Shown piece after piece: positions 11,667 through 23,100 of a stretch of DNA of 64,000 nucleotides. Source of the stretch: Pleodorina starrii. Taxonomy: Eukaryota; Chlorophyta; Chlorophyceae; Chlamydomonadales; Volvocaceae. The position numbers and the translations under genes were made by a program. The notes under the pieces are model-generated. The model worked only from the letters and a program-made list of their open reading frames with translations, did no database searches and was not told where the DNA came from. Numbering within the stretch: the stretch's first letter is position 1; every line of letters begins with the position of its first letter. The stretch spans positions 1,389,001 to 1,453,000 of the forward strand of contig BRXU01000028.1 in NCBI GenBank assembly GCA_030267565.1, read 5' to 3'.

Positions 11667-11870
11667 CTAACGAACTACTCGTTCAAAAATGTTTTGCAAA
11701 GTAACAAGGATGTGCTCCTCCAATAACGGCGTCCGTCCAACGTGCCGTATCGATACCCAGCGAGCCTCGGCGAGTCCCTTGCAAATCCATTCAATTGATA
11801 GCGCTGCTGCCTTTGACGAATAAGCCGCCGTGTACATGGGACTCAAATGGATTATCCGTGCATACCACAC
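11667..11870 (-). pseudogene. short-chain dehydrogenase-like terminal fragment (possible)
   Basis: After an acceptor-like CTTATCAG (ending 11871) the frame reads VWYARIIHLSPMYTAAYSSK-AAALSIEWICKGLA and ends at a TAG at 11667-11669. The order I-I-x-L-S, then Y-x-x-K-A-A followed by a helix, recalls the catalytic Ser and Tyr-x3-Lys helix of short-chain dehydrogenases. The Tyr-Lys spacing is one residue short here, and no Rossmann N-terminal exon was found upstream. Either it is a decayed fragment or the resemblance is chance. Confidence 0.2.
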
Positions 11871-12769
11871 CTGATAAGGTATACAACAATACAAGGCCGC
11901 TGCCGAAATTCGTAATCAATTCGTCGCGCAGTGTCGCGCCAACCCCTACTTCCGACAGCAAAACATTCGTGACGAAAAAACACGCATCCGGAATTCAAGA
12001 ATTATGGTGCAGTAATGGGTTTGAAAGGCGCCACCGTAGTCTGCCTGTTCGTAACCAGCAGCATACCGCGGGCGTTTCCTGCTGTGAGTTTCCGCTGTGA
12101 CGCCTGGCTAAGCCCTCCGCGGGTGCCCCTGGGGTAGGATGGACAGTCTGTCTAGCCTGTACGGCTAGCAACCGGTGTGCAAACCGGTTCCCCTTGTATC
12201 ACCGAATCCTAAGCCAGCCGCAGCCCTCCGTCGGTGTGCCAGCTGCAGATCTGGGGCATGGTGCCTGCACATGCGCATGTGTTGCAACAACGGCGGCAGA
12301 TCTACCGCGCGAGGTTGCTGAAACCATTGCTGAAACCACTGTCAGGCGCAAAGTATCCGACTAGGCAGGTACAGGTACTGCAGTGTCCATCGCTTACGGA
12401 ATCGCTGCAGCTCCGGGTGCAGCTGTCGCAATCGGCGTCCGGTCAGTTGTTGACCAGCTTTGACCAGCGCACTACAGAATATACCGTATTCACACACAAA
12501 TCCATTTCTTCCTCGCTCATGCGTTCGTTAGTTGGTTCGTTAGTTCGTTCGAAACCTGACTGTGCATTCCTCGATGCCTCGATTGACGGGTACTTGGGTA
12601 CTTCGGACCACCGAACCGTGGGTCACTCTCGGGTCGGTGCTCGGTGGTGCCGCCGACCCGGGGGGGGGGGGGAGGGCCTGGATCACTGCTGGCCCATATC
12701 CACAAAAGCGCCCCCTTTTTCCGCCCCTTTGCCACAAATCCTGCAGCCCCCAGCACGACCAAGCCCCGC

Positions 12770-13909
12770 CTACGCCTTCGCAGGCATCTCCCACTCCGAA
12801 TCGCTGCCGCTGCCACCGCTGCCACCGCTGCCGCCGCCGTCATCGTCTTCCCCCTGGCTTCCTTCCCGGCCTGCACCGCTGCTGCCGCTGCCGTTGCCGC
12901 CGTCGTCATTCAATCCTCCACCGCCTTCCCCGCTTCCAATGCTGCTGCCGCCGCTCCTCCGGCCGCCGGAAAGGCCGGGCCCCAGATTCACGCAGGGGGA
13001 TGGAGACGGAGACGGAGATGGCGCCACGGACGTCCCGAGAGCCTGAGACACGGCGTCGACTGGGGCTGTACATGCGCGCAGCACGACGGGGGACGCGGGC
13101 GCGTCAGCGCGGCGCTGCCGCCGTGGCCGCCGCCGCCGCCGCCGCTGCTGCTGCTGTTGCTGTTGCCGCTGCAACGCTTCCCCCGCCCCCGCCGCGGCCG
13201 AGTCCTCAGCACGCCCCCTAAAACCTCCCCCCCCTGGTCCTGGTCCTCCTCCGCAGCCTCGCCACCTACATCATCATCCTCATCGTCGTCTTCACCCTCG
13301 TCTTCATCCTCATCCTCGTCCTCGTCCTCATCCTCATCCTCGTCTTCCCAAGCCGAATCGTGCCGCAGGCGCGACCTGCGCATCGTCGCCGCCGCCTCGG
13401 CGGCCGACAGCCCCACCTCCGCCAGCGCCGCCGCCTCCGCCACCTGCCGACGGGCCGTCGCCAGCGCCGCCAGATGCTCCGCCGCGATGCTCCTCGTGGC
13501 GGCGTGGGCGACCTGCTCCGAAACCAGGGCCTCCTGGAGCGCCTTGAGCTGCTCGGCCTAACCAGTACGACAAAATACACGGTCAGCATGGGGCGGATCA
13601 GTGACCATCTGTGGCCAAAAGCTGCGGCACTGGTGCCATTGGCATGGATGGTCCTCGGAAATGGAGTTTATAAACGTGTTATCGTCTTATGTCCGTAGAC
13701 ACGTAGGAAGTTGTGTCGCAATGTCTGCACCCGCGTTGGGTTGACAACCCGTCTCTCGATCTCTCTCTCGCTCGCACCTGCCGTCCGTTGCACTGCCGGC
13801 AGGCATCCAGCTGCCTCCGGAGCGCCGCTACCTGGTTCCGGAGCGACTGGATCTCGGCGTCATGCTTGGGCAGCGGCCGATCAGTGGGCCGCTGCTGCGA
13901 ACGTATCAT
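12770..13909 (-). CDS. coiled-coil protein with acidic Ser/Gly-rich tail, about 287 aa
   Basis: Exons are 13909-13778, 13557-13225 and 13168-12770. Exon 1 (MIRSQQRPTDRPLPKHDAEI...) ends GGCAG|GTGCGA. Exon 2 starts after TTAG with AEQLKALQEALVSEQVAHAA. Both joins are phase 0 and together form one heptad-rich coiled coil (residues about 20-80). An acidic run of Glu-Asp repeats follows, then a Gln/Arg stretch, and a Gly/Ser/Asp tail ending SDSEWEMPAKA. The second intron would be only 56 nt (GTTTTAG...GTTGCAG). Without it the frame ends elsewhere in low-complexity sequence. The family was not recognised. Further 5' exons are possible, because the Met codon lies next to an acceptor-like GTTCGCAG. 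Confidence 0.55.
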
Positions 13910-15220
13910 GACGGGAGAGGGGGAGTATCGGGTCAAGGAGCGTGCTGCAGGATCCTCAGGCGGGGGTCACGGGCGAGGCCACGGGGGTTGAGAGCTGCCG
14001 GAATTTGTCTCCTGCTGGTAATCCCAAGCGTTGTGGGCAAGGATGCAGATGTGAGGGGGCGAGCGAGAGCCCCGCCCCGCCGGGGACCATGTGTGGGGTT
14101 TCTGAAGCTGGTCGAGCGCTCGGGCTTGAATCTGCTGAGTGCTGACGCTAGCAGCCGAGGACTGGAGTGTGCTGTACAGAGCGCCAGTTCGAGAAAATGC
14201 CAGGAGAACGTAACGGGCTGCGCGTTGGTTGAGGAGCGAGGCTGCTGCCGCTGCAGGAAATCTACTTCTCCTCCTACCTCCTTGCCTCCGGCCTTCGGTT
14301 TCCGACGGCTCACGCCGCGCCGGACGCGCATGACACAACGCCTGCGCGCCAATAACGACATCCAAATATAATGTAAGACACGGTGGCGTGCGTCCACTTT
14401 TGCGGAAAAGCATCCCGAGTTGGCGAAGCGCAACGGGCTCGCGACACTTCTGCCAGTACATGACCGAACAGATTTTGCTGTAAAAATACATTAAGCATTG
14501 TGTGCTATTAAGCTCACATGTTTCAGCGGCCAGGAACGGCCGGGGAAAGGCCTGTATGGTCTTTAGCTTTAGCTTCGTCACCGGTTTCAACTGAGTAATT
14601 ACAAACCGTATGCATGCAAAGGCGAGTTACTAGTTCTGATAAAATATAAAGTAAACACGCGTCCTAATAAATTTTGAGCTCTGTGACAGTTCTTCATTGA
14701 AGCCGATCGACCGCCGGTCTGCTACCGCCGAGCCAGCGGCTGCCGCTGCTGTGGCAAAACGCAAATCCCTCTCCGAAAGGCATCTGTATTGCAATTAAGA
14801 AGAAATACTGGAAGCATTCCGAAGCTGGCCACTGACCACGAACGACCAAAACCGATTCTACTCAGTACTAAAGCCGCAGGTGACGCCGGCAATTTTTCGA
14901 TATATAGGTAGTGCCAAAACCGCGAAAAAACGGAAATAGTAAGCGCGCGAAGCGCGCTTACCACAAAACCCTCTACTAACGGCATGTTGTTGCCACAAGG
15001 CAGGTGTCCAACAGGCGATAAGACAGAATGCTCACTGAATTCCATGTTCCTCTGAAAATGCACCGACAAAGAGACACGCAGAGTCACACCCCATCATCCA
15101 AACGCATAAATTAAACAATAACATATCTTGTAAGAGTCATTGTTATGCCTCGTGGCGTTTGTGCCGAAGCACCTTCCTTGCCCGACCCACGGGGCACCCC
15201 CGTGCACGCCGCCGCGATTA
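13910..15220. other. intergenic, AT-richer
   Basis: No supported gene. A 207-codon minus-strand frame at 13967-14590 has no ATG at its start and mixed composition. Its segment GALYSTLQSSAASVSTQQIQ looks helical, but no donor follows it. Confidence 0.4.
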
Positions 15221-15723
15221 TCACGGCAGCTCCGAGTAGCTCTTGGCCTGGAACCCCGCAGGCCGTGCACACGGCGGCCCGTGCACCACCACGGAAACCC
15301 CGCACACTCTGCATGACAGCATGCCGTTCTTGTGCTGGCAACCTCCGCTTCCGTGCTTTAACCCCACCGTATTTGCATCCCTAGTCGGCCATTGGCAGCT
15401 TCCACACCCCTTCCCCGTGCCCGCACCGCCCCTGCGTGTCGGCTTGTTTACCACCGCCGCCGCCACCGTGACAGCGGCGGTCGCCTTCGCTCCCAGAACC
15501 GGTGGAGCCCCTGTCGCTTCCTCAGCATCTCGCTGCTCGACCACCTCTTCATTCCCCTCCCCCGAGGACTCTTCATCGCTGCCAGCCTCAGCACGCGCCC
15601 ATTTCCGCCGGATAGGCCCCCCTGGCCACACGCAAGGCAAGCATGCGGTGCCGCCGGGCAGCCTGTGCTTTTGTGGCCGCAGAGGCCGCAGCTGTCACAG
15701 CGCCGACGGCCAGACCCAACCAC
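15221..15723 (-). pseudogene. Cys-rich zinc-knuckle ORF broken by a frameshift
   Basis: The 5' part (from 15723) contains CDSCGLCGHKSTGC, an exact C-x2-C-x4-H-x4-C zinc knuckle, then HACLACGQGG. At a six-G run (about 15629-15634) the coherent reading moves to the next frame. That frame continues through an acidic stretch (EAGSDEESSGEGNEEVVEQR) to a second Cys cluster (GCGSC...GGC...SCRVC...GPPC) and a stop at 15221. Zinc knuckles and C-terminal Cys clusters occur in retroelement Gag proteins and in some DDE transposases. That points to transposon ancestry, but the family is not certain. The break may be real decay or a homopolymer sequencing error. Confidence 0.45.
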
Positions 15724-15854
15724 GGCTGATAGAAGTGATGTAGCTGCGTTCTATTTTGCGTGTCACACAAAGAGCGCGCGGAACCAGTTTGTCAAGACAT
15801 CGGGAGCTGTAAGAATTTCCTCTGCGTCTGCCATATCACAGCCAATAATATAAA

Positions 15855-15859
15855 TTACA
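15855..15859 (-). terminator. TGTAA poly(A) signal, probably USB1
   Basis: TTACA on the plus strand, 259 bases after the USB1 stop codon at 16118. TGTAA is the usual chlorophyte poly(A) signal. Confidence 0.5.
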
Positions 15860-15937
15860 TAAGTTAAACAAGAAATTAACCTTTATTAAGTGGTGTTAAC
15901 AGAATGAACTCTTGACGAGGAGCGATGCGAAATGCAT

Positions 15938-16016
15938 GAGAGTTCAGGACAGTCCGTCTGTACGACGACTCTCGGCGCACGAGAGTTCAGGACAGTTAGG
16001 ACTGTCGCGAACTCTC
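15938..16016. repeat. hairpin plus direct copy of a 15-bp word
   Basis: GAGAGTTCAGGACAG occurs at 15938-15952 and 15981-15995. An inverted, imperfect copy (CTGTCGCGAACTCTC) at 16002-16016 gives a hairpin with a 6-nt loop. It lies in the USB1 3' region. Confidence 0.8.
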
Positions 16017-16117
16017 AGCGCACCGCGACTACTATTTAGACCCCGGACCCCGGAAACTCGCAACATCGCCTGGCAGCCCGCAACGTCGCCAGCTGGCAGC
16101 CCGCATCACGCAACCGC

Positions 16118-19084
16118 TCAGTCCCAACTTCGACACGCCTCCACAGGCTTCCTTACCTCGCAGCCAAGCGCGCCGATGCGGTAACGCCCCCGACGCTTCC
16201 GCAGCCTCAGCTCGATGGCGCCCAGACCTGGTACTCCCGCCGCCCCACCACACACACCGCCCGCAAAGCCTGTCCAGCGAAAGACAGGGAAAGGCACAAC
16301 CGGGGACTTTTGTGGTCGGAGGCAAATCGCCAGGGCTGCTGCTGCTGCGGCGGTCACAGTCCCCACCCAGGATGGCTTCACAGGTTTTCAAGGCCTCGAC
16401 GGGACAGACCCCGGTGGCTTCCTCCCCAGCCTCTTCCCCCCCCCCCCACAGTAGTCTCCTGCCTTGCCCCCCAACGCACCGTCCAGCTGCACACCACCTC
16501 CCCCGCCGCCGCCAATGCCGCCACCTCCGAGCTGCCTCCGACCTCCGTGCCTCCGGCCGGTGCAGCCGCTGCCGCCGCTGCCGCTGCTGGTGCTGCTGCT
16601 GCTGCTGCCGCCTGCGCCTCGGGGCCCGCAGCCGCCGGCTGCGCACCTGCGCTGGCCGCGGTTCGAGACACCGAAGTCGGCCGCCGGGGTCCCTCCGGAC
16701 TGAGCCGCCGCAGCGCCTGGTCGATTCTTGTCCGCTGGTCCCCGGGCAGCCAGCCCACGGAGACGTGCGGCAGGGGGACCTGCGGGAAGGACGAGCGGGA
16801 GGGGAGGGACGAGCGAGGAGTGGGGGACGAGCAGCGTGGCGTGACGAGGGAGGGAGGAAGAAAAGGAGAGGCAGAGGGAGAGCGAGGAGGTAAGGTGAGA
16901 CCGCAGCGGTGGAACGGAGGCGACATCGGGGCGGGTAAGGGGGGACCGGCTTGCGCCTGCTGCCTTCCTGCCGAGGACCACCCCGAGGAAAACCCCAGCC
17001 GCCCGGCCGCCCGCCTTGCGCCTGCTGCCACCCCGACCCACGGGTCGATACCGGTGGGTCGATACCGTCAACACCACCACCTCACTCTGACTTGTGCGGT
17101 ATGCGGCTCTACGCGCCAACGTGTCGGCAGTCACCCTGACCGGGGCTATGCACCGCTACGGGCCGACACAGCCATTGCTTACACGGGGCGCGGGACACGG
17201 GGACACGGGACAGCGGCCCCGCGACGCCCTGACCCCGCACCTGATGGAAGGCTGGAAGGCCGTGCTGCCCAAAGGCCGCGTCCACTTGCCGGATCAGGGC
17301 GCAGATCTGCAGACGGACGGACGGACGGACGGACGGACGGACGGGTGATTCAGCAGAGAGACGGATAAAGGCTCCAAAAGCAGCAGCAGCAGCAGGAGCA
17401 GGAGGAGGACAAGCAGGAGCAGCAGCAGCAAACTAGCAGGAGGAGGGTTACCGCCTGGAATGGATTTTGCAAGGGGGGCACATCAGCGAAGGCGGCGGCG
17501 GACTGGAAGCTGGTCACGAGCGGACTGGAAGCCTGCCTCCCTCCCTCACCTGCTCCGACCCGCGGGTCGCCATGACCGACACGAACGACCTGGAGCCCTC
17601 GTCGTTGACGAAGGACCGCAGCCCCGCCAGGGAGACCTGGAAGCAGCTGCAGTACCGTACGGGGGTAACGCAGCGGTACGTACGGACAAAAGGCGGTACG
17701 TGCACCCGTAAGAGCAGAATATCCAGGAGGTGGTGGACGCGGACACGAACACGAACACGGCTGCCACCTTCATAGGCCGCGCTCACCCCACCTCGCCTCA
17801 CCTGCCCATGGCGCCCAGTCGCTCGGCCAGTTGCTCCGTCAGCGGCGCGATCTGCGGGTGCCGTACTGGCACTGTACGACTGAGGCTGATGTGGTAGCCC
17901 CGGTGAGTCTGGACGGTCGGTCTCTGAAGCCCTCCAGGGTGCGCCGTCGGCAGCGCCCCCGGGGCAGTGCCCCCCGCGGGGGCCTTCTGAGCTTGGAGGC
18001 CGCCAACTCCGACGACGACAGGGAGGCCGCGAGCGCCGCCACCGGATGCGGCGGCGGCGGCTGCGGCCTCCGGCGGCGCGTCTTGGGCCATGGGCTCCAG
18101 GTCTGGGAGCAGCCGCCGTACTTTGCGGTACAAGGCGTCCAACGGCTCGTCCAAGCCAGGTACTGCCGTTACGGCACGGGGGATTGCAGGACGAGGCAGG
18201 CAGTGCAAGGCGCGGGAGGTCGGTGTGGCGGAGTGCCTTACGTTGTTCAGGTCGATGCCGCGCCGCCGATGCCCTACCTGGCAGCAGTACGACAGTTGGG
18301 AAGTTGCCCACCACGTGCGGGAAGCTGCGCGTGCGGGGCGGCCCCGGGGGTCCGGCCAGCGGCAGGGAGGGGCCGGTGCCGGCGGCGGCGGGTGCCAGCA
18401 GGTCGTAGCGCTCTGAGGGAAGCGGTGACCAGCGGGCCGGGCGGGCGGGCGGGCGAGGTGGTCTGAATTTAGCACGGCAACACGACACCATGGCGCACGC
18501 ACGCTGCGCCCGGCAGCCCTTCAACATCTGCTGTCCTCCTACTTGTGATATGATCCCGCAGTGTTTTTCTTCTTTCCGATACCCACCTTCGGCGGAGCCG
18601 GCTTCCAGCAGCGCGAGTGGATTGGGGAGAGGAGCTCGGGGAGGAGCCGCAGCTCCGGAAGCACCCACAGGCGCATGAAGTGGGGATTCAACCACCCTGC
18701 ACGCGTGGATTTTTGGTTGGGGCGGGGCGTAATATGTCGCCGTTTTTACTCGGCGCACGGGCTGTACGACGCTCTGACAATTGCATCGGGACTTGTTTGC
18801 GGCAAAAGACGGCTGAAAAGGTGGAGCCGGTGCTTAAGAAGCACGTGGATGCCTAACCTCGGTGACACAGCCATGTTTTTGGCTTCCGCGAGCTTTGGCC
18901 GCTTCCCTGGGCGATGCGTACTGCTGTCAGCGCCAGCACCACGATCGTGAATGCCACTGCTATCATCCATATTAAAATTCAAACTTGAACGAATTTTGTC
19001 TTGATGCAGAGCTGCATTGCTATTTTGTTCGCTGCTGGCGTCGTCGTCGTCCGACGAGGCGTATCCCAAAAGTAGCTGATCCAT
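16118..19084 (-). CDS. USB1: USB1/Mpn1-type U6 snRNA 3'-5' phosphodiesterase, eight exons, about 412 aa
   Basis: USB1 trims the U6 snRNA oligo(U) tail in the nucleus and leaves a terminal phosphate that stabilises U6. Exons are 19084-18858, 18696-18587, 18412-18278, 18162-17802, 17646-17550, 17306-17241, 16779-16647 and 16227-16118, and all junction phases agree. Residues 1-20 (MDQLLLGYASSDDDD) are the acidic start common in the family. RSFPHVVGNFPTVVLLPV (about 140-158) is the N-lobe signature. The two 2H-phosphodiesterase motifs are HISLSRT (about 248) and HVSVGW (about 337). FVNDEGSRSFVSV lies between them. The insert at about 175-225 is Ala/Gly-rich and absent from compact homologues. The last exon (AIELRLRKRRGRYRI) is placed from the family's final strand and is less sure. 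The gene is divergent from the membrane protein gene at 20190. Confidence 0.88.
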
Positions 19085-20189
19085 TTGAGGTTATGATCTG
19101 GCGTTATGCTAATCAGGTGGAAGTGGGATGCCGGAGGGCAGACCGTACTGTTTCAGCGGTGCCGCAGTGCTCCGAAATCGGTGCTCCGAAATTGGTTCTG
19201 CGCCGAAACCGGCATCAAGCGTGGGATTTCCACGCCAATCCGGACGCACTCAACTTAAAATTCCTACGGAGTCTATGGTTTTTTAGGATGTTGAGGGATA
19301 TGGTCTGTCTGTCTGGAGAGTGCGAGAGCCGGGCTCCTCCCAACAACCCTCCCCGACACCCGGCCGCCTCAACGCTGGCAGAGCGCGCTGGATCAGCGGT
19401 GGAGTGCCATCCACCGCCAAGTTCCTCCATGCCTGCAGGACTGAAGGAGGCCGCGGTGCAGAACTGCGATTTTGACGCGGCAGTGCTCAATGGCCACACG
19501 CGGCATTTGGCAGCCCACGCGCCCTAATCAAGCTCGGCAATCTCTTTGTGTGGAGAGCTACTGGTGTCTGCAAGCAATATTCCATTCCTCGGGCTTTCCC
19601 GCATCCTTGCTGGTTGCGACCTGGTTCTCCGCCGTGCCCATCCTTCCACGCCGCTCCCGCCACACCCGCCGCACATACCGTGCCACGCCAACCCGGCGCG
19701 GGCGATGTGAAGGTCTATGTTCACCGCCTGCCAGTGCCCGCATAATTCACCAAGACCTCTTCCGGCACTGTCCGCGGACACAGAGTTATATGGCGTGGCG
19801 CACGGGCAGGCGGTAGGTGTCGGTGTGACGTGGAAAAATACGACGGTGGAACTGTACGAGCGCGGATGGGAGAAGGCAGTTCGTTCCTTCTTACTAGACT
19901 CTAAAATTTTATTTTGTCAAGTCGTTGCTGAAAAATGTCACGTACTGAGGCTGCGTTACGGCGATAGTGTGCAAGCATATATAATAATATTTATAGCCGC
20001 GCTCCTTTCGCGGTCCTGCTCGGCCTGACTTGGCAGTGTTTGATATACATAATGATACGTAACCACAGTTTAAAATCATCTTACTGGTCCGGCTCGCCAA
20101 CTGTTCACCTCAACCGAAATGGCTGTGCGCATGCAAGTAGTGCGGGCTCTAGACGACGAGCGGGGCGGTCGCGGTTGGTTACGCGAGCT
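19085..20189. promoter_or_regulatory. divergent promoter region between USB1 and the membrane protein gene
   Basis: It separates two head-to-head start codons (19084 on the minus strand, 20190 on the plus strand). GC is lower than in the genes, and an AT-rich TATATAATAATATTTATAG lies at about 19977-19995, some 200 bases before the plus-strand ATG. No repeats or other ORFs of note. Confidence 0.5.
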
Positions 20190-23100
20190 ATGTTCGATGA
20201 GATGGAGGCTTTCACGAACCTCCTCTCGCCAGGTGTTGCAAGGTAGGTTTGCGGACTCCAACAACACTGTCAGGTGCTCCTTTCTTCGCGACTTGCTCAG
20301 AACATCAGAAGTAACGCGTGGTCATTTCCCACTTCCCCAGCGTGTTAACTGCCGTTATCGCGGCGACGTCCGTCAGCATCAACCTCTATGGAGGCCTGTT
20401 GACCGAGCGCAAACGTGCAGACCTAGCCAAGCAGGTAAGGGCTCGCACGCTCCCACCGCTTTTCGCAGCGCAAAGCACACTTTGCTGTGTACTGGCCGCG
20501 AATGAAACACGCCTTCGCCAAGATCCGAAACCAGCTTCCGTTGTCCTGCGACCCGAACCGTCGCTGCAACCCGCAAGTCGAGTTGAAGCCGTCTGCCCCC
20601 GCCCCCACCCCCCACCCCCCACCCCCCGGGTTGCGCAGCATCACGGCCTGGTGCCATGCGGCTCAGCTCCCTCCCTCCCTCCCTCTCTCCCATCTCTGCC
20701 TGCCTCTCCGGAAGCCACTGCTGACCCCCTTCCCCACACCGCTGCAGCCTACCTCTCCTCTTCCTCCCGTCTCCCGTCGCACCACCCCCATCCCGCACCC
20801 CCCCCCCATCCCGCACCACCCCCATCCCCCCCCATCCCGCACCCCCCCCCCCCATCCCGCACCACCCCCATCCCCCGCCATCCCGCACCACTCCCATCCC
20901 CCCCATCCCGCACCACCCCACCCCCCACCCCGCACCACCCCAGGTGGAGCGCGAGCGCCAGGCTGCCGTACAGATCAAGGAGATGCGCTCCCTCATGGCT
21001 CGCTACCGCGGTCCACTGTTGGAAGCCGCAGTGGATCTGGAGTCGAGGCTGGTGGCGGTGGCCACGGGGCGCACCGCGCGGGGGGGCGGTCGCGGCGTGG
21101 TGGAGGAGGAGGTGGTGTACACGCTGTTCACCATTTCGCAGTTCCTGGGGTTTGTGGAGCTGGTGCGGCGTGAGGGGCCGCGGGAGAGGTCGTTTCTGCA
21201 GCAGGGCAACCCGCAGGTGGGCTGGGGTGGGTGGGAGGGCTGGTGGGGCCGCTGGTGGGCGGTTGGTTGACCCGCGAAAGATGACCGCAGCGGTGGGCGG
21301 GTGGGGGTTTGGGGTTGGAGCTGGTGGGGTGGGTGGGAGAGATGGGCTGGTGGTAGTGGTGGTGGTGGTGGTGGTGCGGGTTGCGGCGGTGGTTGAACTG
21401 GAAGCGGTGGGAGTGGTGGGTTGCCCCGGGGACAAGGAGGAAAGGGCCGGGCTTGGGGGCTCGGGCTGGACCGGGGCTTGGGCTTCAGGTTGTCCCGCAT
21501 TGCTTTCATATTCATGTTCCCTACCTCCCTACCTCCCCCACCTCACGGCTCAACCGTGGGTCAAGCAGCAATGTCGGTAACGTTTGGGAATGGGTGGGAT
21601 AACATTAACAGTTCCGGGGGTTCAGCGGCTGTCGCAGCTGGATCATCAACGTCCGCAGTGACTCATTCTTTTATAAAGGAGCATATCACTCCCTGATCCC
21701 CCACCTCCAGTTACCCACCTCCCTACCTCCAACCCTTCTTCCCACCCACCCCCGCCCGGCAACCACTTCCCACCCACCCACCCATGCTCCAACCCTAAAC
21801 CCATGCTCCCCTCCCCTCCCCTCCATCGCTCCAGGGAACCGACACCCTGGCGAATCTGCTGGAGGGCTTCCGCTTCGTCATGTGCGCCCACCCCTCGGCG
21901 CTGCAGGTGCTGCGGGTTTCGGAGCAGAGCACCACCCGCGGGGGGAGGGGGAAGCTGGGCGGGTGGAGAGGAGACGGGGCGGGTGGCGGGTCATCAGAGC
22001 GGCGACGAGAGGGGGACCCGGACTCCTGGAGGGCGTTGTGTGTGGCACAGCAACCTGCTCTGTGTGTGTGTGCGTGAAGGGAGCACAGCAGCACAGCGGT
22101 AACCCCGACCCTGCGGGACGCGACATTGTCTGTTCGTACTCGTGGTCTACGTACTTGGAGTTCTGCCATACTCGCGTCTTGTTCGTACCTGCAGGCGTGG
22201 TACGACGAGGGCGACAACCGGGACCACCCCGGGGCACGCAGCCGGCCGGGGGTGCGGTACGGCGAGTTTGCAAAGTCACTGCAGTCGGCAGATGCGGGTG
22301 ACGGCAACGGTAACGGTAACGGTGGTGGCGGTTGGCTCGGCCTCGGGAACTTCCTTAGCGGACGCAGCTTCGCCGGCGGCGATGGCGGCAGCAGCAGCAA
22401 CGGTAACGGTAACGGCAACGGCACGAGCACAAGCGCCACCGCCGGCAGCGGCAGCGGCAGCGGTGGCCATGGCGCGGCGAGCGGTTGGGCCGGCAACGGT
22501 ACCAGCAACGGTAACAGCAACGGTAACGGTAACGGTGCTGCGAGCGGTGTCGCTCATCCCTGCGCAGGTAACGGCAGCAGAGCGCCACGCGAGTTCGAAG
22601 CCGCGGCTGGGTTGCGCAACGAAGGATTCGAACCGGGGTCGGAGGTGTCCAGCGGGGCGGCGGCAGCCGCCGCCGCCGCCGCGGCGGCGGCGGCGGACGC
22701 CGCCGACGCAGCCGACGCGGCCGCGGCGAGCGCCTCACGCGCCGCAGCGATAGCCAGCCAATTCAGCAGCACCAGCAGTGGCAGTGGCAGCGACAGCGAT
22801 AGTGATGAGCGGAGCATCAGCGGTGCCGGCGCCAGCAGCAGCAGCAGCACCAGCGGCTCCTCGGGCGACGCCTCGCGTGGGGGCAGCATACTGCACATGT
22901 CGCGCGGCACGCAGCGGGCGGTGGGCAGCTTCATGGTCATCACGCCCGTGGGTGAGTGAGTGAGTGAGTGAGTGACCCGTGGGTCAGTGAGCGGGCAATA
23001 CGGACCCACGGGTCGGTGCCCCACGACACCCACCTAGGGGCCCCACCCACGGGCCCACTCGCCATGCCGGTGCCGCTCGCTCGCCATCTCCCAATCACAA

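Larger units (their letters stand above)
11012..12769. other. upstream region of the MYND gene, AT-richer
   Basis: GC content falls visibly here. It holds a foldback structure (11282-11384) and a possible fragment of an enzyme gene (11667-11870). No complete gene was recognised. Confidence 0.5.

Noticed and set aside
15730..15833. Start of a gene reading MADAEEILTAPDVLTNWF
   Set aside because: It stops after 23 codons (TGA) and no phase-consistent join to the zinc-knuckle frame downstream was found.
17514..18758. 414-codon minus-strand open frame over the USB1 locus
   Set aside because: Only parts of it are coding. Family motifs show that the reading moves between frames at phase-matched introns, and the rest is a GC-rich shadow.
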